Positions 57,735 through 64,000 of a stretch of 64,000 nucleotides of DNA are shown here, piece by piece. Location of the stretch: contig CM055099.1 of assembly GCA_029204225.1 (NCBI GenBank), positions 40,149,192 to 40,213,191 of the forward strand, written 5' to 3'. Under the pieces are notes generated by a model. That model was given only the letters and a program-made list of their open reading frames with translations, did not search any database and was not told where the DNA came from. Positions within the stretch are counted from its first letter, which is position 1. Each line of letters begins with the position of its first letter. This DNA comes from Diphasiastrum complanatum. Its lineage: Eukaryota; Streptophyta; Lycopodiopsida; Lycopodiales; Lycopodiaceae. Made by a program: the position numbers and the translations under genes.

Positions 57735-58963
57735 GTAGCGCAGGCATCCCAAAGGGAGCCGGGAACCACGACTTAGCTTCCCAACCTTCAACTCTTGCCA
57801 TCCAAACCCACTTGACATACAAGCAGCCAACTCGCCAACAACGATCAGACTTAACCAACTTGAAGTTTCAAAAACCAACATTGAGATCCAACCTAGCACC
57901 ATGCCAGATCGGGGGTCCCAATGTGGGTGACTTCCCTCCAAGCAAGCCGCCCGACATACATCAAACTTAACCAACTCGAAGCTTCGTTACAAAGGAGTAA
58001 CATCCATTCCAAGCAAGCGGTCTGACTTACATCAGACTTAACCAACTGAAAGCTTCGTCACAAGCGCTGGAAGCCAACCTGGCGCCACGCCAGACTGGAC
58101 AGCCATAAACAGGTAACTTCCACCCAAGCAAGCCATCCAACTCAGCCGACAGGTTAGAGCCCGTTCCCCAAGAGCTAAACCCATTCACGTTCATGCAAGG
58201 AACACTCAAAACCACAAGCCGCAACAGATATGAAGACAACCAGCTCCTGGACCAAATGGTCCCGACAGCATACCACTGGCGCCACAGACCGAATGGTCAT
58301 GACGACATACCGCTGGCGTCCCGGGATACGACCCTCGGCTATGTGCCAACTTAAAAATTTTGAAGCAGCCTTACAACTGGAGCTTTTACCGAACACTGAA
58401 ACCCAGAAGGTAATCCGAGTCAGTTTGAAGAAAATCCCACTTTATTGATAAATCTGAGAAGGTTACATTTCAAGTGTGTGACCGACCCTAGTCTCTGGGG
58501 CGCTAGCATGCCAAGGCGAGAGCCATGACAACATTCCAGCAAGGGAGGCTGAGACTTGGTTGGAGCTCGCCCTGAGTCGCAACCCGCACTCCCCTATAGT
58601 ATTGGTGGGATTCGGCCCCCCTCATACCAAGCACTCTACCCAGGCTGGTAAAGCACATTTTTCTCTCTCTAGGATTTTCTCTTTCTAGATAGTCATCTTC
58701 TCTCTCTAGATTTTATTGATCCCCAGGCTTCCTTTAATCATGCCTAGATCGTGTGAGGTGATTGCACATCGATCTGAGCTCTATGGACTTCGCTAGAACC
58801 GATCAAAGATTTTCAGCCATAGGAACTTGGTGCCGGCTGGATTCTGGTCACAGTGGCGCCAAGAGTGGCGCCGGGAGTAGCAGGGGCGCTGCTGGTGCCG
58901 GGGACAATGCTAGCACCAGTGGTGCCGGAAGTAAAGCTTATGAAGATAGCTTTACAACACTGT
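57735..58963. repeat. Tandem duplication unit 1 inside element E
   Basis: Aligns with 59243-60351 from gtagcgcagg...tcccaaag to gatagctttacaacac. It holds short internal repeats (cttaaccaact, gaag and tttc words at about 57849, 57967 and 58038), CT-rich blocks at about 58660-58710, and a GGCGCC/GGTGCCGG minisatellite at 58853-58930. It has an ~80-bp block (about 58491-58570) missing from unit 2. Confidence 0.8.
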
Positions 58964-59242
58964 AGTGCAGCTAGACTCCAACTAGATCTAACCAAAAACT
59001 GCATCCTGCTTACCAAATAATGATGGATAACAACAACATGTGATGCCAACCTGGAGACTATTATGCATATGACTATGCAGTTCACCTGATTACTCGCCAA
59101 AGTATTAGCTGTCAGTCCCTGAGCAACCATCTCCATCCCTGTCGACTCACAACCATGGGCATGTTGGATCCACATCACCCCGTAATGCTCTCCATGCCCT
59201 CAGGATATGTACCACCTCCAAGTACACTCCATGTCACCTACT

Positions 59243-60351
59243 GTAGCGCAGGTATCCCAAAGAGAGCTGGGAACCACGACTTAGCTTCCCAATTTTCAAC
59301 TCTTGCCATCCAAATCCACTTGACATACAAGCAGCCAACTCGCCAACAACGATCAGACTTAACCAACTTGAAGTTTCGAAACCAACATTGAGATCCAACT
59401 TGGCGCCATGCCAGATCGGGGGTCCCGATGTGGGTGACTTCCCTCCACGCCAGCCGCTTGACATACAACAAACTTAACCAACTCGAAGCTTCGTTACAAA
59501 CGAGTAACATCCATTCCAAGCAAGCGGTATGACTTACATCAGACTGAACCAACTGAAAGCTTCGTCACGAGTGCTGGAAGCCAACCTGGCGCCACGCTAG
59601 ATTGGACAACCATAAATAGGTAACTTCCACCCAAGCAAGCCATCCAACTCAGCCGACAGGTTAGAGCCCGTTCTCCAAGAGCTTAACCCATTCACGTTCA
59701 TGCAAGGAACACTCAGAACCACAAGCCGCGACAGATATGGAGACAACCAGTTCCTGGACCAAATGGTCTCGACAGCATACCACTGGCGCCACGGACCGAA
59801 TGGTCCCGACGACATACCATCCGGGGATACGACCCTCAGCTATGTGCCAACTTAAAAATTTTGAAGCGGCCTTACAACTGGCGCTTTTACCGAACACTGA
59901 AACCCAGAAGGTATTTAGAGTCAGTTTGAGAAAAATCTCACTTTATTGATTAATCTGAGAAGGTTACATTTCAAGTGTGTGACCGGCCTTGAGTCGCAAC
60001 CCGCACTCCCCTATAGTATTGGTGGGATTCGGCACCCCCCCTCATACCAAGTACTCTACCCAGGCTGGTAAAGCACATTTTTCTCTCTCTAGAAAGTCAT
60101 TTTCTCTCTCTAAAATTTATTGATCCCAGGCTTCCTTTAATCATGCCTAGATCGTGTGAGGTGATTGCACATCGATCTGAGCTCTCTGGACTTCGCTAGA
60201 ACCGATCAAAGATTTTCAGCCATAGGAACTTGCCGCCGACTGGATTTTGGTCACAGTGGCGCCGGGAGCAGCAGGGGCGCTACTGGCGCCGGGAACAATG
60301 CTGGCGCCAGTGGCGTTGGAAGTACAGCTTGTAAAGGTAGCTTTACAACAC
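59243..60351. repeat. Tandem duplication unit 2 inside element E
   Basis: Second direct copy, offset about 1.5 kb from unit 1, about 93-95% alike by eye. The 280-bp spacer (58964-59242) between units is single-copy in the window. The GC-rich minisatellite is here at 60256-60320. Confidence 0.8.
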
Positions 60352-63300
60352 CTACCTCCAAGTAGGCATGACCCATCCCTAGGTCATCACATGATGCACC
60401 AGCTAAAGAACATCGTCCATACATCAAATGACATATCATACCTGTAGCATCTCCCTAAGTGCCACCCCAATGGACTCGTCATCCACATACTATGGTCACT
60501 TGATGTCTCCGATCCTGGTCACCATCCTGCTAGACAAGCCGAACTCCAAAGCATCACCTGCTCCACCTGGCTCCTAGCATCTGCTCACTCTCCTTGGTTA
60601 TGTGCCACCCGACACCATGCCAATGCAAGCATATCCCTGAGTCGCCGCTCATGGGATCCCGAGACTACTGTCTCCCTGATCATACTGAGATATATGGCTC
60701 TGAGTGACTTCCTCTAGGCTTATCCCTGATCTCACCACTTGAGAATCTACACCATGGAAATTCCAACACATGTGCCAAGCCTAGACTCCTGCAAATACAG
60801 CCAAATGCATGAAAGCTATAGATAGCTTATCCACGCCCGTGATGGTAGATGCCTCCCCATCGATGCCAATGTCCAAAACTGGCCCCTTGCTGTAATGCCA
60901 ACCTATACTCCCAAATGAGCACACCATGAAGTCCTCGCCATCAGTGTCCCCTACAATAGATCGCTAACTCACCATAGTGTTTGCCCTCTGATCACACCTC
61001 GTGCGATCTCCATCAGCTCTCCAACCTAGAGTTGGCTCTCAAAGCTTCACGCTTTGTCCATTTGCGTTTGCAGCTTCCTGATTCCATCATGAATCCCACC
61101 TGTAAGTCCTGTCCATGTCAATGACTCAAGTCCAATATGAAATAGCTGTCCCCTGATGATCATTCCATGTCATCCTACAGTGCTATCCCTACCAGGTATT
61201 CCAATGCCATCCTTGATCACAAAGATTTGAGCATCTACCATGTAGTGCCCACCTGTATTCTCCAAAGCTAGCTCCAAGCTACTCCTGTGAATGGTTCCAA
61301 ACCACTCCCTGAGAATACACTGAGATGTGAACTCCAAAGCCACCATCAAGTCCCTCACGTGACTGTGCATGCCAATATCCCTCCAAGTGAACCTGTGAGA
61401 TCTTCCATGGCCCAAACCAAATGATCTACACCCTGTCATCACTGAAATCTGCATCTCTGATCCAATACTGATATGGCAAATTGACTTGACTTACCCAAAC
61501 TGGCAGTTGAAGTGTATCTCCTCGATGACAAACCTGATACACTGCTCCACAACTACAATGGCTTGATCAAAATTGACTTACTGACTGCAAAACCACAAAA
61601 TCATCATAGTCACCACTCGCCAAGAGCATCCAAAGTGTGATTATTGACCCGTTCTTCATCCTCTACGTGTCTCACACACAGCTCGTCCAATGCAAGTCTG
61701 CTATCTTGCCCAATGGCTTTCAACTGGCACCACCTCGCACTTCCATCACCTATGACCGCCAAAATGTGTGTACCTCCAAGCTAGCCCATATTTCCCTCCG
61801 AATGAAAAATTTCTAAGCTACAGATGCATGTGTCAATGCAGCTATCACCTGACTCGACAATGCCACTGCCGATCATACCTGTGAGAGCGTTCCCCCAAAA
61901 CGCCACTTGACGTTGGTTGGTTCAAACCCCAAAAGTTGAACCTGATCACAAGAATTTTTCACCTGTAACTGGCATACCATGCCTACCTCTCACATGTGGT
62001 TGCTTGCCCTCTCAAAATTGTTGCCAATGATGAGTAGTCATGCCGCCAAACTGCACTTCCGTCGCCAAAACTAGCTTTCTCCACACAATTCCGCTACCAT
62101 TCGCTCCCATACTGCATTTACCACGTCCAAACACTCTGTTACCCTGTCAGGAGTAAGTAATAATGATTTTGAAGCGATAATGCCTCATTGTACCGCCCTG
62201 TAGCAGGTTTCACCAGCCAAAAATTGTCCCAAATTTGGCCCTACGGTACCCAAATGGCAAATGTAGCCCATCACTAGGTCACTCGCACTCCGCTCGATAG
62301 AATGGTGACAAAAACACCCCAAAACGCCTTTCTCCCTGCTCTGTGATGTCGCTCTGTCCGCTGGCTCTGAGCAGCCAGTTTCAGGGATCATTTTGGCCCA
62401 AGGATGGCCAAAAAAGGTGCCTTCTAGCCAAAGATAGGTCCATTTCCAAAATGCCTTGCAAATTTGAACTGTAACTTCAAAATGAAGTTTCTTAATGAAG
62501 AAATGCCCTTCTGGCATGTCGGGTCCAGATTCACATTTCAATGTGAAAATTCTTAATGAAGAATTTTCAAGGACTGGCCTTTAGCCCTTTCAGGGCTCTC
62601 TTCAAACCCATCCAAGGGTGTTCCTTGATCCTACGGCCTACATTTGTCTCTCCACACTCGATCTTCACCGTTAATTAGAAGACTTGGATATCAAGTGGCC
62701 ACACACATTTATGTGCACCGAAATACTCCCTTGCAACCGATATGCACTTCTATACACGATGGCATTTGCGCGACTGGGCGCGCGCGAGGTCCTGCAACCT
62801 CTCCACGGACTTCTTCCCAACCTTTATTCATTTCTCTCTCATGTTTGCAAAGCTATGGCTGCCAGATACAATCTGATGCAGCTCAATGTTGGCTCCACGA
62901 CGTGCCACGGCCTTTTGCAGGCATCCTCACCTAGCGGGGCGCCCAGCTGTAGCCGTTTACAGATCCCAAAAGTCTGCCTATAGACCAAGATTCAGAGTTT
63001 TCCCATCAAAAACCCTAGCCATGAGAAGAAGAGAAAATAATTTGGGCATTTTCCAATCACACTCTGAGATCTTTCTTGCAGCTACTTGCCTCATAGAGGT
63101 CACCCTACCTCAAGGCATCTGATGCAATTTACAGTTTGACAATTGGTGCGGTATCAACTGCAAACAAGCTGATTTTTCCAAAAATCTGTCAACACCCCAC
63201 AAAATTGGAAATTTCCCAAATTTCTTCCGTTTTCAACCAAATTTGACCCTGTAAATTGCTATGGCTCTCTGTCACTGCTCTTTGCAAATCCCTTGCAAGC

Positions 63301-63612
63301 CCCGTTGCACCAAACGACTGTCCACACAATGAAGAACTAAGCCACCACCGATGATTTCCATGAAACCATCGAAACTGCAAGATTTTCTGTGAATTCTCCT
63401 CGGAATCCACCTACGACGATCGTTCTGATCTTCCCCAAAGTTATGATCGAAGGAACTTTGTTGTCTCCAGCCATCCGAACTGCCTATACCCTCTTGTATG
63501 GAGTCCTCTCTCCTGAGATGCTCTGAGTGCTATTTTTCTTGGTGAAAAATGCTATCCCATAGCTCCACCGGATCGTGCATACCTGCAACACCCTGATGCT
63601 CTGATACCAAGT

Positions 63613-64000
63613 TGAAATTCTATCATACAATCACCATAGCCACTCCTCACAAGCTCTCAAAGATGGCACAACAAAAGTTTAGTCTATTATGAAGAAACAC
63701 TGTACATATAGCAAAGCCCCAAACTGCATGGGCTCAACATGTGTCACTAAACTGGCCTACCACCTGCCAAACTAGAGTTAGGCCCAATATGGCCACATAT
63801 ACTGACAAACCCAGGACATGCCCCTGAGTATAGCATAATGAACTCAAAATCACTGTATAGGCTAATTTCTTCCTACGTGTGGCTACCTGGCTAACCCAGG
63901 TAGCCGTCTACGGGATCAGTGCCCGATCAATATATCCTAACGGGTCACGTCCCGAACACAACCATATATAGTAAACCAAATAAACTGTACACCAATTACA
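63613..64000 (-). mobile_element. 5' LTR of element E, cut by the window edge
   Basis: Plus-strand start TGAAATTCTA at 63613, right beside the PBS (minus strand). The sequence is near-identical to 56053-56450. The outer end and target duplication lie beyond 64000. Confidence 0.8.

Larger units (their letters stand above)
56496..63612 (-). mobile_element. Internal region of element E, no recognisable pol
   Basis: On the minus strand TTGGTATCAGAGCATC at about 63594-63610 is the initiator Met-tRNA PBS next to the 5' LTR. The 7.1-kb interior is C-rich and has only short frames. The most protein-like is 61454-61170 (GHGRSHRFTWRDIGMHSHV, RDLMVALEFTSQCILREWF), of unknown family. No gag knuckle, protease DSGA, RT YVDD or integrase motif is seen. 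This looks like a large non-autonomous LTR element or a badly decayed one. Confidence 0.6.

Overview
This is TE-rich nuclear DNA from a land plant. It carries three recognisable host genes and a dense mosaic of decayed mobile elements. Evidence for a plant: a WOX13-clade homeobox gene, a two-WHy-domain LEA_2 gene, a chloroplast PPR gene with GT-AG introns, Ty1-copia elements primed by initiator Met-tRNA (TGGTATCAGAGC), and CCCTAAA-type interstitial telomere repeats. Low gene density, long TE-filled introns and many (CT)n tracts suggest a large genome. A fern is my best guess, but the sequence alone does not prove it. No prokaryotic operon, CRISPR array or phage is present.

Layout. 1-912: end of a degenerate hAT transposase. 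913-4210: interstitial telomere-like repeats, three copies of a ~270-bp repeat and a ~1-kb imperfect inverted repeat. 4438-6780: LINE material, namely a frameshifted ORF1 and an RT C-terminal zinc-finger remnant, each with a similar 3' tail and (CT)n. 7080-10385: a minus-strand LTR-type element with gag-like ORFs and no pol. 10855-16203: four 5' exons of a DG1/EMB2279-type chloroplast PPR gene (minus strand), with a hAT-type MITE in its third intron. 16629-19440: Ty3/gypsy-like remnants. 19478-25690: nested copia elements, including one (21092-23068) inserted into the RNase H region of another with a matching 5-bp target duplication. 25860-26230: Ulp1-type peptidase exon remnants.

27248-27635 is a Mutator-type MITE with a perfect 10-bp TSD. 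It lies just upstream of an intact LEA_2 gene (28224-29120) whose promoter has a G-box/ABRE palindrome. 30033-31485 is a copia 3' end. 31605-31775 is a degenerate 25S rRNA fragment. 33840-38090 is a gypsy remnant interrupted by a broken multi-exon gene of unrecognised family (34938-36895). 38111-41480 holds a copia gag/LTR remnant and an acidic degenerate ORF. 43330-49350 holds copia remnants and a bounded, pol-less copia element (46150-49350, TSD TTTAG).

The WOX13-like gene is at 52012-53631; its three coding exons join in phase into a 333-residue protein. From 56008 to the right edge is a large minus-oriented LTR element with an internal 1.1-1.2 kb tandem duplication.

The three host genes are functionally unrelated: chloroplast RNA biology, dehydration protection, and stem-cell or differentiation control. 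The rest is layered transposition and decay. The least explained items are the broken gene at 34938-36895, the gag-like ORFs at 7990-10385 and the inverted repeat at 2360-3375.
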